A stretch of DNA of 64,000 nt from Chloroflexota bacterium (lineage in GTDB: Bacteria; Chloroflexota; Limnocylindria; Limnocylindrales; CSP1-4). The stretch lies in NCBI GenBank assembly GCA_947475545.1, contig CANJLL010000011.1, forward strand, positions 1 to 64,000, in the 5' to 3' direction. Position numbers and translations under genes: made by a program. This document shows, in pieces, positions 9,572 through 20,093 of this stretch. The stretch's first letter is position 1; every line of letters begins with the position of its first letter. The notes beneath the pieces are model-generated. The model had not been told where the DNA came from, made no database searches, and saw only the letters and a program-made list of their open reading frames with translations.

Positions 9572-9582
9572 GAGGACGAACG

Positions 9583-11820
9583 ATGACCACCGAGACGAAC
9601 CCGCGCGGCGCTTCCTTCATCGACCAGATTCTCGACGCAACCCTCAGCCGCCGGCGATTCCTCGGCGGCGCCGGGGCGCTCGCCGTGGCCTTCGCCCTCT
9701 CGCCGCGGGCGACGCTCGCCGCGACCCAGCCCAGGGCGGGCGATGACCCGGCCGGGACGCCCGTGGGCGGCTGGGTCGTGATCGCGGCCGACGGCACGAT
9801 CACCATCCTGTACGGCGGCGCGGAGATGGGCCAGGGCACCAGCACCGGCCTGGCCCAGGCCATGGCCGAAGAGCTGGGCGCCAAGTGGTCGGACATCGCC
9901 GTCCAGAACGCGCCGGTCAGCGCCAGCTGGACCACCGGCGTGCCGTGGACCACCGGCGGCTCCAGCGGCATCACCCGGCACATTGCGGCCATGCGCGTCG
10001 CGGGCGCCCAGGCCCGCGAGATGCTCAAGGCAGCCGCGGCCGATGCCTGGGGCCTGCCGGACACCAGCGCGCTCATCACCATCGATTCCACCGTCCGCAA
10101 CACGTGGACCGGGCTCTCGCTGCCATTCGCCCAGCTCGCGGCGGCCGCGGCGGCCAAGCCCGTCCCGGCCAGCCCGGCGCTCCTCAAGACCGGCCAGTTC
10201 GTTGGCGTGTCGGTCCCCCGCCTGGACATCCCGGCCAAGACCAACGGATCGGCGCGCTACGGCATCGACGTCGTCATCCCCGGGATGGCCTTTGCCGTGG
10301 TGAAGAACGCGCCCGTCCTGGGCGGCACCCTGAAGGCAACGCCGAAGGTCCCGGCCGGGGCCACCGCGGTCGTCAACCTGGGCAACGCGTGTGCGGTGGT
10401 GGCCACCAACACGTGGGCCGCGATCATGGCCGCCAAGCAGCTGTCGGCCTCGTGGACCACCCCGGCCGATGCGGCCAGCAACGGCAGTGCCGCTGTCCTG
10501 GCGACCGCGCAGAGCCTGATGGCAAGCGGCGCCGGCCTGGTGGTCGCCGAGGGCAACCCGGCGTCGGCCACCGCCGCGATGGGCGCGACCGCGACGCTGG
10601 ACCAGACGTACTTCCTTCCGTACCTCGCCCACGCCCCGATGGAGGTGCCCAACACCACCGTCGTCCCGACCTATGACCTCCTGGGCACGTTGACCAAGCT
10701 GGACATCTGGGCCTCCACCCAGTCGCCCACGGGGGTCAAGGCCGCCGCTGCGGCCCTGGTCGCTCCGGGTGTCGTCATCAACGTCCATTCGACGCTGCTC
10801 GGCGGCGGGCTGGGCCGGAAGATCGAGACCGACTATCCCGTCCATGCCGTCAAGACGGCCCTGGGGATCAGGAAGCCGGTCAAGGTCATCTGGCCGCGTG
10901 AAGAGGACGTCTCCCACGACCAGTACCGGCCCATGGCGCTCTCGCGCGTCCGGGCCAGCATCGACCCCACCAGCAAGCTGATCACGGCCTGGTCAAACCG
11001 GATCGTCAGCCCGTCCATCGCCTTCCAGCGCGGGCGCCTGCCCGCGAGCGGGATCGACGGGTCCGGGATCGAGTGCGCGGCCATCGCCACGGGTGTGCCG
11101 TACGTGGCAGCCAACCCCAACCACGCGGTGGAGTACGTCCGGCATCCCAGCTCGATCTGGGTGGGCTACTGGCGCTCCGTCGGCGCGTCGATCAACGTCT
11201 TCGTCGTCGAGAGCGCGATCGACGAGCTGGCCCTGGCGGCCGGCATGGACGAGTACCAGTTCCGGCGCACCCAGCTCCTGGCCTCCACGGATCCGCGGGC
11301 CCCGCGGTTCCTGGCGGTCCTGGACGCGGCGGCAACGCTGGGCGGCTGGTCAACGCCCGTCCCGGCCGGCCGGGCGCGCGGCATCTCGCTGGGCACGTGC
11401 TTCGGCTCCGTGGTCGGCGAGGTGGTCGAGGTCTCGGCCCCCGTCGCCGGCGGCCTGGTGGTCCACAAGGTGGCGGTAGCGGTCGACTGCGGCAACGTGG
11501 TCAACCCCAACGCCGTCGAGGCCCAGATGGAGGGCGGCGTGGTTCACGCGCTGTCCGCCACGCTCTGGGGCCAGATCACGTTCACGGCCGGCAAGGCCGA
11601 CCAGAACAACTTCAACAAGTACCGGATGCTGCGCGGCCGCGAGATGCCGGTCGTCAGCACCACGATCATCCGGTCCACCGCCGACCCGACGGGCGGCGTG
11701 GGCGAGGTGGCTGTCCCCGGGATCGCCTCGGCGATCGTGACGGCGTACGCCAAGGCGACCAGGACCGCGCGGATTCGCAGCCTGCCGATGTTCCCGGCGG
11801 CGTCCACGATGGCCGGCTAG
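9583..11820 (+). CDS. xanthine dehydrogenase family molybdopterin-binding subunit (IorB-like), Tat signal
   Basis: SRRRFLGGAGALAVAF Tat motif; EMGQGTSTGLAQAMAEEL; C-terminal GGVGEVAVPGIASAI with catalytic Glu context. Confidence 0.9.
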   Translation: MTTETNPRGASFIDQILDATLSRRRFLGGAGALAVAFALSPRATLAATQPRAGDDPAGTPVGGWVVIAADGTITILYGGAEMGQGTSTGLAQAMAEELGAKWSDIAVQNAPVSASWTTGVPWTTGGSSGITRHIAAMRVAGAQAREMLKAAAADAWGLPDTSALITIDSTVRNTWTGLSLPFAQLAAAAAAKPVPASPALLKTGQFVGVSVPRLDIPAKTNGSARYGIDVVIPGMAFAVVKNAPVLGGTLKATPKVPAGATAVVNLGNACAVVATNTWAAIMAAKQLSASWTTPADAASNGSAAVLATAQSLMASGAGLVVAEGNPASATAAMGATATLDQTYFLPYLAHAPMEVPNTTVVPTYDLLGTLTKLDIWASTQSPTGVKAAAAALVAPGVVINVHSTLLGGGLGRKIETDYPVHAVKTALGIRKPVKVIWPREEDVSHDQYRPMALSRVRASIDPTSKLITAWSNRIVSPSIAFQRGRLPASGIDGSGIECAAIATGVPYVAANPNHAVEYVRHPSSIWVGYWRSVGASINVFVVESAIDELALAAGMDEYQFRRTQLLASTDPRAPRFLAVLDAAATLGGWSTPVPAGRARGISLGTCFGSVVGEVVEVSAPVAGGLVVHKVAVAVDCGNVVNPNAVEAQMEGGVVHALSATLWGQITFTAGKADQNNFNKYRMLRGREMPVVSTTIIRSTADPTGGVGEVAVPGIASAIVTAYAKATRTARIRSLPMFPAASTMAG

Positions 11821-11914
11821 CTCCACGCACCTGTGCCTGCCGCGCGGCAGGCACGATCCGGGCACGACCCCGCGAGGCAACCCGCCTGCTGGGTCGTTCC
11901 ATGTTCGGCTGGTC

Positions 11915-12799
11915 TCAGACGCGGGGATCCCCGGCGAGATTGCGGATGACGTCCTCACCCGAGCGGCCGGACTGGCGAGCGGCCTCGGGGCTCTCGTGAC
12001 CCAGGTCGGTCTCGGCCACGGCGGCGTACAGGCCGGCAATGCCCTCGAAGAGGTCCGGGGTCAGGCCGGCCTCCGCGAACGTGGCGGCAATCTCCTGCAT
12101 CTCGGGGACCCAGCGCCGTGCTTTGGGCGGGAGCGTGGGAAGCGACCGAAGCTGGGCATCGAGCAGGTCTGCGCGCCCCTCCCGGAGCTCCGCGAGGAGC
12201 GCGTCACCAACGCCCAGCCGCTGTGCGGCGACGAGCAGCTGGAGCACGACCGCGGAGAGGCCCTTGGTCAGGGCGGCGTTGCACATCTTCAGGGCCGACG
12301 CGTCGCCGATCCGATCTGACAGGACGCGCACCTGGAGCGCCGGGTGCCGGATCTGCTCGAGCAGCACGGCGTCCGGGCCGGAGGCCAGGATGCGCACCCG
12401 CTGCTCCCCGCGTGGCGGCACACCCAGGATGGCGCCGTCGATGAACCGCCCGCCCGCCTCGGCGACGAGGGCCGCCGCGGCTCGGGCGTGGCTTGGCGAG
12501 ATCGCGTTCAGGTCCGCGAGCACCACGCGGCGGCCGGTTCGGAGCATCGCCCCGGCAAGCCCGCCGGCCAGGTCCAGGGCGGATGCTGGATTGACCACCG
12601 AGATGATCAGGTCGCACGTGGCGACGAGCCCGTCGAGCGTCTCGCAGTCATGGAGCACCGCCGCTTCCGCCAGGGCCCGGGTTCGTTCGCTGCGGCCGCC
12701 CAGGGCCGTATGCACCACGAACCCGGCCTCGACCAGCCGCACGGCCAGCGCCTGGCCCATGTCGCCGGGGCTCAGCACGCCGACGTGCCTGATCTCCAT
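11915..12799 (-). CDS. NAD(P)-dependent oxidoreductase, 6-phosphogluconate/3-hydroxyisobutyrate dehydrogenase-like
   Basis: HVGVLSPGDMGQALAVRL Rossmann start; ALKMCNAALTKGLSAVVLQLL helix. Confidence 0.8.
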   Translation of the reverse strand: MEIRHVGVLSPGDMGQALAVRLVEAGFVVHTALGGRSERTRALAEAAVLHDCETLDGLVATCDLIISVVNPASALDLAGGLAGAMLRTGRRVVLADLNAISPSHARAAAALVAEAGGRFIDGAILGVPPRGEQRVRILASGPDAVLLEQIRHPALQVRVLSDRIGDASALKMCNAALTKGLSAVVLQLLVAAQRLGVGDALLAELREGRADLLDAQLRSLPTLPPKARRWVPEMQEIAATFAEAGLTPDLFEGIAGLYAAVAETDLGHESPEAARQSGRSGEDVIRNLAGDPRV

Positions 12800-12854
12800 G
12801 AGGCCCTCCCGCACCCTGCCCGGCAGGGCCTCCGCGGGTCGCCGGACGCCTACA

Positions 12855-13100
12855 TCATGCGCCGGCCTGAGCCGTCCGGCCAAGCCGCACGCGCCAGAGC
12901 TCCGGCCCCTCCTCGAGCCACTCCCAGGTGAAGGCGCCCGGCTGCTCCGCCGAGAAGTGGTAGTACAGGGGCTTGGGATCATGGTCGACGTGGATCTCGA
13001 AGCCATCACCCGGCGCAAGCGCCGCGAAGGTGCTGAAGATCGTCGAATGACGGCTGGAGTGCGGGATGGTGCGAACGTCGATGATGGGCTCGCTGGCCAT
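12855..13100 (-). CDS. DUF2249 domain-containing protein
   Basis: IIDVRTIPHSSRHSTIFSTFAALAPGDGFEIHVDHDPKPLYYHF...W. Confidence 0.85.
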   Translation of the reverse strand: MASEPIIDVRTIPHSSRHSTIFSTFAALAPGDGFEIHVDHDPKPLYYHFSAEQPGAFTWEWLEEGPELWRVRLGRTAQAGA

Positions 13101-13150
13101 GTGGGTGCCTCCTCAGTGGATTGCGGATGGGACCCTTATGCACGCCTTGT

Positions 13151-13858
13151 TACGTGTCAATTAGCACGATGATGGACGAGCGCCGAAGGCACCGGATCCT
13201 GGCCGGGGAGACACGCGACCGGATCCTCGGCGTCCTCATCGCCACCGGCCGACCCATCGGCGTGCGGGAGGTGGCCATCGCCGTGCGACGCCACCCCAAC
13301 TCCACTCGCGAGCAGCTGGACCAGCTGGTCGCCGCGGGGCTGGTGCTCCGGTCGGCTGCTGCGGCGTCCGGCCGTGGCCGTCCGGCCCACCAGTACGCCA
13401 TGGCGCCGGGTGCGGCCGACCCGCAGCTCGCGCCCGGGTCGGAGAGCTACCGCTCGCTCGCGGCGGTCCTCGCCGATCAGGTCGCGGCCGTGCCCGGCGC
13501 CGGAGCGGCCTCCGTCGCGGCCGGCGAGCGCTGGGGCAGTGCGCTGGCGGCAGGCCCGGTCGCGGAGGACGACGAGGCGGCCGTGGAGCGCCTCCTGGGG
13601 ATCCTCAGTGAGGCCGGGTTTGACCCGGAGCGGCCGGATCCGCGAGGGCCGGTCGAGCTGCGCAGTTGCCCCTTCTACCCGGTGGCCAAGGCCCAGCCCG
13701 GCATCGTGTGCGGTGTCCACCTGGGAATGATCCGCGGCGCCCTCGCCACGCTGGGATCGACGATCGACGTGGATCGCCTGGAACCGTTCGTGACGCCCGG
13801 CACGTGCCTCGTCCACCTTGCGTCCCGCCGACAGCCACCCGGCGACGAGACGCCGTGA
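13151..13858 (+). CDS. winged-helix transcriptional regulator
   Basis: TRDRILGVLIATGRPIGVREVAIAVRRHPNSTREQLDQLVAAGLVLR...GRGRPAHQY; C-terminal Cys motif RSCPFYPVA...GIVCGVHLGM; start taken at MMDERRR (exact codon uncertain). Confidence 0.8.
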   Translation, partial: YVSISTMMDERRRHRILAGETRDRILGVLIATGRPIGVREVAIAVRRHPNSTREQLDQLVAAGLVLRSAAAASGRGRPAHQYAMAPGAADPQLAPGSESYRSLAAVLADQVAAVPGAGAASVAAGERWGSALAAGPVAEDDEAAVERLLGILSEAGFDPERPDPRGPVELRSCPFYPVAKAQPGIVCGVHLGMIRGALATLGSTIDVDRLEPFVTPGTCLVHLASRRQPPGDETP

Positions 13859-15033
13859 CCGCCACCATTCGTCCGCTGGTCGCGCCGGATGGCAACCCCG
13901 GTCTGCCACGCGCGGCGCGTGCGGCCCTGCTGCTGATGGCAGGCGTCGCGCTGATCGCTGGCCTGACCAGCGCGCTGCTGCTGCTGGGCATCGGCATTCC
14001 CGACGGCTCCGCCCGGCTGGCCTCGGGCCACGGGCCGCTCATGACCATGGGCTTCCTTGGCACGCGGATCGCCCTGGAGCGGGCGGTTGCGCTGGGGCGG
14101 CCGTGGGCGTACGCCGCACCGCTGGCGGCGGGGGTCGGCGGTCTCGCCGTGGTGGGCGGGGTATCGGTCGCCGTCGCTGCCGTTCCCCTCGCGATCGGCG
14201 CCGCCGTCCTGCTCTGGATCTATGCGGCGGTCGCCCGCGTCCATGCCTCCCTGCACGGGAGCGTCCAGGCCGTGGGGGCGATGTGCTGGCTGGTTGCGGC
14301 CATCGTCCTTCGCCTGGGGCAGCCCGCGGCATCCGCCGTCCCGTGGCTCGCGGCCTTTCTCGTGCTGACGGTCGTCGGCGAGCGGCTCGAACTCTCTGCT
14401 CTGGTCCGACCATCCGCCGCGGCACGCCGGGCGTTCATCGTGGTTGCGGCCGTCTTCGGCCTGGGCATCCTGGCCACCCTGCCGGCGCCGGATGCGGGGT
14501 TCCGCGTGGCCGGCCTGGGCCTGATCGGGATCGCCGCCTGGGGAGCGCGCTACGACCTTGCGCGCCGCACCATCCGTGCGCGCGGGGTGACGCGCTTCAT
14601 CGCGGCCTGCCTGCTGGCCGGGTACGCGTGGCTGGCGATCGGCGGCGCGGCCTGGGCGCTGGCCTGTGGAGCCCCAACGAGCGCCGGCTACGACGCCTCG
14701 CTCCACGCAGTCTTCCTCGGCTTCGTCATCTCCATGGTCTTCGGCCACGCGCCGGTGATCCTGCCCGGGGTCCTGCGCATCCCGCTTGCCTACCACCCAG
14801 CGTTCTACGGCCATCTGGTCCTGCTCCATGCCGGCCTGCTGGTCCGTGTGGCGGCGGGCGACCTCCTCCGGATCGACGGCGCCTGGCAGCTGGGCGGGAT
14901 CCTCAACGTGGCGGCCGTGCTGCTCTTCATCACCATGTCGGCCGGGGCTGCGGTCAGGGGCGTGACAGCCCGACGGGCGGCCCGGCGGGCGGCCCGGCGC
15001 AGCAGGCCACCGGCAGGATCCCGACCCGCCTGA
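13855..15033 (+). CDS. NnrS-like polytopic membrane protein
   Basis: Multiple TM segments, SGHGPLMTMGFLGTRIALERAVALG, LHAVFLGFVISMVFGHAPVILP; GTG start overlaps upstream stop. Confidence 0.65.
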   Translation: MTATIRPLVAPDGNPGLPRAARAALLLMAGVALIAGLTSALLLLGIGIPDGSARLASGHGPLMTMGFLGTRIALERAVALGRPWAYAAPLAAGVGGLAVVGGVSVAVAAVPLAIGAAVLLWIYAAVARVHASLHGSVQAVGAMCWLVAAIVLRLGQPAASAVPWLAAFLVLTVVGERLELSALVRPSAAARRAFIVVAAVFGLGILATLPAPDAGFRVAGLGLIGIAAWGARYDLARRTIRARGVTRFIAACLLAGYAWLAIGGAAWALACGAPTSAGYDASLHAVFLGFVISMVFGHAPVILPGVLRIPLAYHPAFYGHLVLLHAGLLVRVAAGDLLRIDGAWQLGGILNVAAVLLFITMSAGAAVRGVTARRAARRAARRSRPPAGSRPA

Positions 15034-15110
15034 CGCGGGAACGGCCCCCACGGGCCGCCGGGGAACACCGTAGGCTGCGCTTGACGAAGGCAGCGAGCGG
15101 GAGGAGCACC

Positions 15111-15986
15111 ATGGTGACCCTGAAGGAACGGCTGGCGCGCGGTGAGTCGCTGGCCATCTCCGGCGTGACGGACGCCCTCTCCGCCCGCCTGGTGGAGCAG
15201 GCCGGCTTCGATGCCATCTGGCTGGGCTCGCTGCTGGGCACGGCCTCGTTCATGGGCAACGTGGACGTGGGGTTGATGGGGGCATCGGATCGCCTCGACC
15301 AGCTCCGGAAGATCCGGGCCGTCTCGAGCCTGCCCGTGATCGTCGATGGCGAGGAGGGCTGGGGCGACGCGCCGCAGGCCGCGTACTGGGTGCGCGAGTT
15401 CGCGCGCGCCGGGGCCACCGGGATCATGTTCGACGACAAGTCGGGCGACTTCATGACGCCGTATATCAAGGGCAGCGTGGGCGACGTGCTGGCCGTGGAC
15501 GTCGCCGCGCGGAAGTACCGCGCCGCCGTGGACGCCCGGCCTTCGGACGACTTCCTGGTCATCGCGCGCACCGGATCGCGCCGGCTGTACGGGCTGGACG
15601 AGCAGATCCGCCGGCTGGGCGCCTACAAGGCGGCGGGCGTTGACGTGCTGTGGGCCACGTCGTCAGACGAAGCCACGCTCCGGCGCCACCGAGCCGAGCT
15701 TGATGGGCCGCTCTGGGCGGTCTGCAACGAGCACTCCGGTGCCCAGGGTCGCCTCTCCCTGGCCGAGTTCGGGGCGCTCGGGATCCAGGCCGTGAGCTAC
15801 GAGCTGCCGGTCGCGCTGGTGGGCCTGCGCGCGATGATCGACGCCGCCCGGGAGCTGCGCGAGACGGGCAGCATCGTGGGCCTCCTGGACCGATCTGCCT
15901 CATTCGAGGAGTTCCTCGCGCTTGCCGGCTTCGGCGAGATGGAGGCCCTCGCCCGGCAGTACGGGGTCATCCCGGGCGGGAAGTGA
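15111..15986 (+). CDS. isocitrate lyase/PEP mutase superfamily protein (divergent)
   Basis: GVTDALSARLVEQAGFDAIWLGS, LPVIVDGEEGWGD, AGATGIMFDDK, IARTGS. Confidence 0.8.
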   Translation: MVTLKERLARGESLAISGVTDALSARLVEQAGFDAIWLGSLLGTASFMGNVDVGLMGASDRLDQLRKIRAVSSLPVIVDGEEGWGDAPQAAYWVREFARAGATGIMFDDKSGDFMTPYIKGSVGDVLAVDVAARKYRAAVDARPSDDFLVIARTGSRRLYGLDEQIRRLGAYKAAGVDVLWATSSDEATLRRHRAELDGPLWAVCNEHSGAQGRLSLAEFGALGIQAVSYELPVALVGLRAMIDAARELRETGSIVGLLDRSASFEEFLALAGFGEMEALARQYGVIPGGK

Positions 15987-16113
15987 GCGGTCGGCACGGG
16001 GAGACGCCGGCCGCGGCGCAAGGCTTGACCGGCGACGGTCCGATGGGCAATCCTGCGCAGGCGCAGCGGGCCGGGTCGGCCCCCATCGTCCGCGCCGCCT
16101 CCAGGAGCCCCAA

Positions 16114-17199
16114 GTGCGCCCCTCAAATCGGACGCTCTCGATCTTCGGTGCCTACGGGCTGACCTTCGTCCTGGCCGGGGCCCTGCAGGCGGTGAGCGCG
16201 CCGGCCGTGGTGGTCTTCGCCGGCGCCACCGTGGCATTGGCGGCGGGCGCCGTCGCGGTGGGCGAGGCAACGGAGCGGCTGTCCACCCGGCTCTCCCCCG
16301 CCGCGACCGGGATCGTGCAGTCCGTCCTGGGCAACCTGCCGGAGCTCTTCCTCGCGATCTTCGCCCTGCAGGCGGGGCTCGTCGGGGTGGTCCTGGCGGC
16401 GCTGGTGGGCTCGGTCCTTGGCAATGCGCTGTTCGTGCTGGGCGTCGCGCTGCTGGCGGGCGGCCTCCGGCACGGGACGCTGCGCTTTGCCGGCGCCGCC
16501 AACCGCCTGCTCGCCGTCCAGCTGCTGCTGGGCGTGGCGGCGCTCGTCGTCCCGTTCCTGGCGACCCAGCCGGGCGAGCCCGATGCCGGCCACGGGGTCG
16601 AGCTGTCGGTGATCGTGGCGATCGTCCTGCTCGTGGTCTTCGCGTTCTCGGTGCCGGTGGCGATCCGGTCCGCGCAGCCCGGTCCGGGCACCAAGCCGGA
16701 CGTGTCCAACGAACCCCATGTCCCCGCGCCGATCGGCACCACCCTCGCCTTGCTGGGCCTGTCGGCCGGCAGCGCGGCCTTCGTGGCCGACTGGTTCGTG
16801 GGGGCACTCCGGCCCGCGATGGCCACGCTGGGGATGAGCGAGGCATTCGCCGGGCTCATCGTCGTGGCGCTGGCGGGCAATGCGGTCGAGAACCTGGCGG
16901 GTGTCACCGCCGCGTGGCGCGGACGGGCCGACCTGGCACTCTCCCTGATCCTCAACTCCGCGCTCCAGGTCACGCTGTTCCTGGCGCCGGTCCTCGTGAT
17001 CCTGAGCCTGTTCCTGGCGCCCACGCCGCTGACGCTGATCCTCGACCCGCTGCTGCTGGGTTCGCTGACGGTCAGCGCGCTGCTGGTCTTCGCCATCGTG
17101 CTGGACGGCGAGGCCAACGCCCTCGAGGGCGCGGCCCTGCTGGGCCTGTACGTGGTGCTCGCGGCGGCCGTCTGGTGGGGGCCTGCCATCGCGGCCTGA
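16114..17199 (+). CDS. calcium/cation antiporter (CaCA, Ca2+/H+ type)
   Basis: [37 protein letters not shown] and second repeat [48 protein letters not shown] start. Confidence 0.88.
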   Translation: MRPSNRTLSIFGAYGLTFVLAGALQAVSAPAVVVFAGATVALAAGAVAVGEATERLSTRLSPAATGIVQSVLGNLPELFLAIFALQAGLVGVVLAALVGSVLGNALFVLGVALLAGGLRHGTLRFAGAANRLLAVQLLLGVAALVVPFLATQPGEPDAGHGVELSVIVAIVLLVVFAFSVPVAIRSAQPGPGTKPDVSNEPHVPAPIGTTLALLGLSAGSAAFVADWFVGALRPAMATLGMSEAFAGLIVVALAGNAVENLAGVTAAWRGRADLALSLILNSALQVTLFLAPVLVILSLFLAPTPLTLILDPLLLGSLTVSALLVFAIVLDGEANALEGAALLGLYVVLAAAVWWGPAIAA

Positions 17200-17211
17200 A
17201 TCGGCGGGACG

Positions 17212-17526
17212 CTAGCCCTCGATCAGGAGATCCTCGCCATCCTGTGAGATGGCCCGGATCCGGATCGGCTCGGGGGGCGGACCGTCCAGCACCTCGCCGT
17301 TGCGCAGATCGAACCGACCCTTGTGGCAGCGGCAGGTCACGGTCGGGCCGGCAAGAGTGCCATTGGCCAGGGAGCAGCCGCGATGCGTGCACGCATCATC
17401 GAACGCGCGCAGCTTTCCGCCGACGTTGGCGACGGCAACCGCAGTCCCGTCGATGTCGACCGTCGCGATCTCGCCCGGACCGGGCGCCACCATGCGGATC
17501 CGAACCATCTGTGCGTCGCCGGCCAC
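17212..17526 (-). CDS. Rieske (2Fe-2S) domain protein
   Basis: CTHRGCSL and [12 protein letters not shown] start preceded by GGAGGTGACC. Confidence 0.85.
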   Translation of the reverse strand: MAGDAQMVRIRMVAPGPGEIATVDIDGTAVAVANVGGKLRAFDDACTHRGCSLANGTLAGPTVTCRCHKGRFDLRNGEVLDGPPPEPIRIRAISQDGEDLLIEG

Positions 17527-17702
17527 GGTCACCTCCCGATCTGCTGGATGTACTCCCGGGGAGCATAGACCGGAACCCGGGCGGGGACCGCACGTCACCC
17601 GGCCGCGGCCACTCGGGCGACGGGCACGCCGGCAGTTCCCAGGCCGAAGCCTCGGGGGTACCCTCTGGGCACGGCTCCATGCCCGCCCGGAGGTCCTGCC
17701 CG

Positions 17703-20093
17703 ATGACGACTGTCACGCCATACCTGACCCCGGACGAGCTGGCGGGCCTCGACGCGTGGTGGCGGGCCGCCAATTACCTGTCCGTCGGCCAGATCTACCT
17801 GCTGGCCGATCCCCTCCTCCGCCGCCCCCTGGCCGCCGCCGACGTGAAGCCCCGCCTCCTGGGCCACTGGGGCACGTCGCCCGGCCTGAGCCTGGTCTAC
17901 GCACACATGAACCGCGCGATCCGGGCGCGAGACCTGAACGCGATCTACATCACCGGACCCGGCCACGGCGGGCCCGCGCTGGTGGCCAACGCCTTCCTCG
18001 AGGGCACCTGGTCCGAGGTGTATCCGGACATCACGCCGGACGAGGCCGGCCTGGCCCGCCTCTTCCGCCAGTTCAGCTTCCCGGGCGGCATCCCCAGCCA
18101 CGTGGCGCCCACCACGCCGGGCTCCATCCACGAGGGCGGCGAGCTGGGCTACGCGCTTGCGCACGCCTATGGCGCCGCATTCGATGCCCCCGAGCTGGTG
18201 GTCTGCTGCGTGATTGGCGACGGCGAGGCCGAGACGGGGCCGCTCGCCGCCAGCTGGCACTCGAACAAGTTCCTCGACCCCGTCCATGATGGCGCCGTCC
18301 TCCCGATCCTCCACCTCAACGGCTACAAGATCGCGAATCCGACCGTGCTGGCGCGCATCCCGGAGTCGGAGCTTCGGGCGCTCCTCGAGGGCTACGGGCA
18401 CGAGGTCCACATCGTCTCCGGCGACGATCCCGCCGCGGTGCACCAGGCGATGGCAAGGACGCTCGACGCCTGCCTCGACCGGATCGCGGAGATCCAGCTG
18501 ACGGCCCGGACGGCGGTTGCCGCGGGCGGGCGTGGCGCGCTGGAGCGACCCCATTGGCCGATGATCGTGCTCCGCACTCCCAAGGGCTGGACGGGGCCGG
18601 ACGTCGTGGACGGCAAGCAGGTCCAGGGGACATGGCGCTCGCACCAGGTCCCGCTCGACGATGTCCGCAACAACCCGGCACACCTCGTCGCCCTGGAGGC
18701 GTGGCTGCGCAGCTACCGTCCCGCCGAGCTGTTCGACGAGGCCGGCCGGCTCCGTGCCGAGATCGCGGCCCTGGCGCCGCGCGGCGACCGGCGCTTGAGC
18801 GCGAACCCGAGGGCCAACGGCGGCCAACTGCTCCGCGACCTCCGTCTCCCGGACTTCCGTGAGTACGGCGTCCCCGTCCCGGAGCCCGGCGCCACGTCGG
18901 CCGAGGCGACGCGCGTGCTGGGCGGCTGGCTGCGGGACGTCATCCGCGCCAACCCCAGCACGTTCCGCCTGTTCGGGCCGGACGAGACGGCCTCGAACCG
19001 GCTGGGCAGCGTCTTCGAGGCCACGGACCGTGCCTGGGTCGCGGAGCGGCTGCCCGGCGACGACCATCTCGCCCCGGACGGGCGCGTCATGGAGATCTTG
19101 TCCGAGCACCTCTGCCAGGGCTGGCTGGAGGGCTACCTCCTGACCGGCCGGCACGGCCTGTTCAACTGCTACGAGGCGTTCATCCACATCATCGACGCCA
19201 TGTTCAACCAGCATGCGAAGTGGCTGAAGGCCACTCGCGAGATCGGCTGGCGCCGGCCCATCGCCTCGCTCAACTACCTGCTCACCAGCCACGTCTGGCG
19301 CCAGGATCACAACGGATTCAGCCACCAGGACCCGGGCTTCATCGACCACGTGATGACCAAGAAGCCCGAGGTGGTCCGGGTCTACCTGCCGCCGGACGCC
19401 AACACGCTGCTGGCCGTCGCGGACGAGTGCCTGCGCAGCCGGAACCTCGTCAACGTCATCGTGGCGGGCAAGCAGCCGGGGCCCAACTGGCTGTCCATGG
19501 ACGCCGCGATCCGACACGTGGAGCGCGGGGCGGGCATCTGGGAGTGGGCCAGCACGGACCACGACGGCGCGCCCGACGTGGTCCTGGCCTGCGCCGGGGA
19601 CGTCCCCACCCTGGAGACCCTGGCGGCCGCGGACCTCCTGCGCCGCCATCTCCCGGAGCTGCGTGTCCGGGTCGTGAACGTCGTGGATCTCCAGCGCCTG
19701 ATGGACCAGCGCGAGACGCCCCACGGGCTCCCGGACAACGAGTTTGACGCGCTGTTCACGGTCGATCGGCCGGTGATCTTCGCCTACCACGGCTACCCGT
19801 TCCTGATCCACCGGCTCACCTACCGGCGCCACAACCACGACAACCTCCACGTCCGCGGTTACCGCGAGGAGGGCACGACCACCACGCCGTTCGACATGGT
19901 CATGCTCAACGACCTGGACCGCTACCACCTCGTGATCGATGTGATCGACCGGGTGCCTGGGCTGGCCGAGCGGGCCGGCGAGCTGCGCGAGCTGATGGTG
20001 GAGCGGCGCCTCGAGGCCCGGGCGTGGACCCGGGCCACCGGCGAGGACCTGCCCGAGGTCCGCGACTGGGCGTGGCAGGCCCGGCCGGCATGA
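17703..20093 (+). CDS. xfp: phosphoketolase
   Basis: [15 protein letters not shown]...[19 protein letters not shown]...[12 protein letters not shown]...[20 protein letters not shown]. Confidence 0.96.
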   Translation: MTTVTPYLTPDELAGLDAWWRAANYLSVGQIYLLADPLLRRPLAAADVKPRLLGHWGTSPGLSLVYAHMNRAIRARDLNAIYITGPGHGGPALVANAFLEGTWSEVYPDITPDEAGLARLFRQFSFPGGIPSHVAPTTPGSIHEGGELGYALAHAYGAAFDAPELVVCCVIGDGEAETGPLAASWHSNKFLDPVHDGAVLPILHLNGYKIANPTVLARIPESELRALLEGYGHEVHIVSGDDPAAVHQAMARTLDACLDRIAEIQLTARTAVAAGGRGALERPHWPMIVLRTPKGWTGPDVVDGKQVQGTWRSHQVPLDDVRNNPAHLVALEAWLRSYRPAELFDEAGRLRAEIAALAPRGDRRLSANPRANGGQLLRDLRLPDFREYGVPVPEPGATSAEATRVLGGWLRDVIRANPSTFRLFGPDETASNRLGSVFEATDRAWVAERLPGDDHLAPDGRVMEILSEHLCQGWLEGYLLTGRHGLFNCYEAFIHIIDAMFNQHAKWLKATREIGWRRPIASLNYLLTSHVWRQDHNGFSHQDPGFIDHVMTKKPEVVRVYLPPDANTLLAVADECLRSRNLVNVIVAGKQPGPNWLSMDAAIRHVERGAGIWEWASTDHDGAPDVVLACAGDVPTLETLAAADLLRRHLPELRVRVVNVVDLQRLMDQRETPHGLPDNEFDALFTVDRPVIFAYHGYPFLIHRLTYRRHNHDNLHVRGYREEGTTTTPFDMVMLNDLDRYHLVIDVIDRVPGLAERAGELRELMVERRLEARAWTRATGEDLPEVRDWAWQARPA

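Noticed and set aside
17595-19928. 777-aa minus-strand ORF opposite phosphoketolase
   Set aside because: Antisense shadow of a strongly recognised xfp gene; composition is Arg/Gly/Val-rich without motifs.
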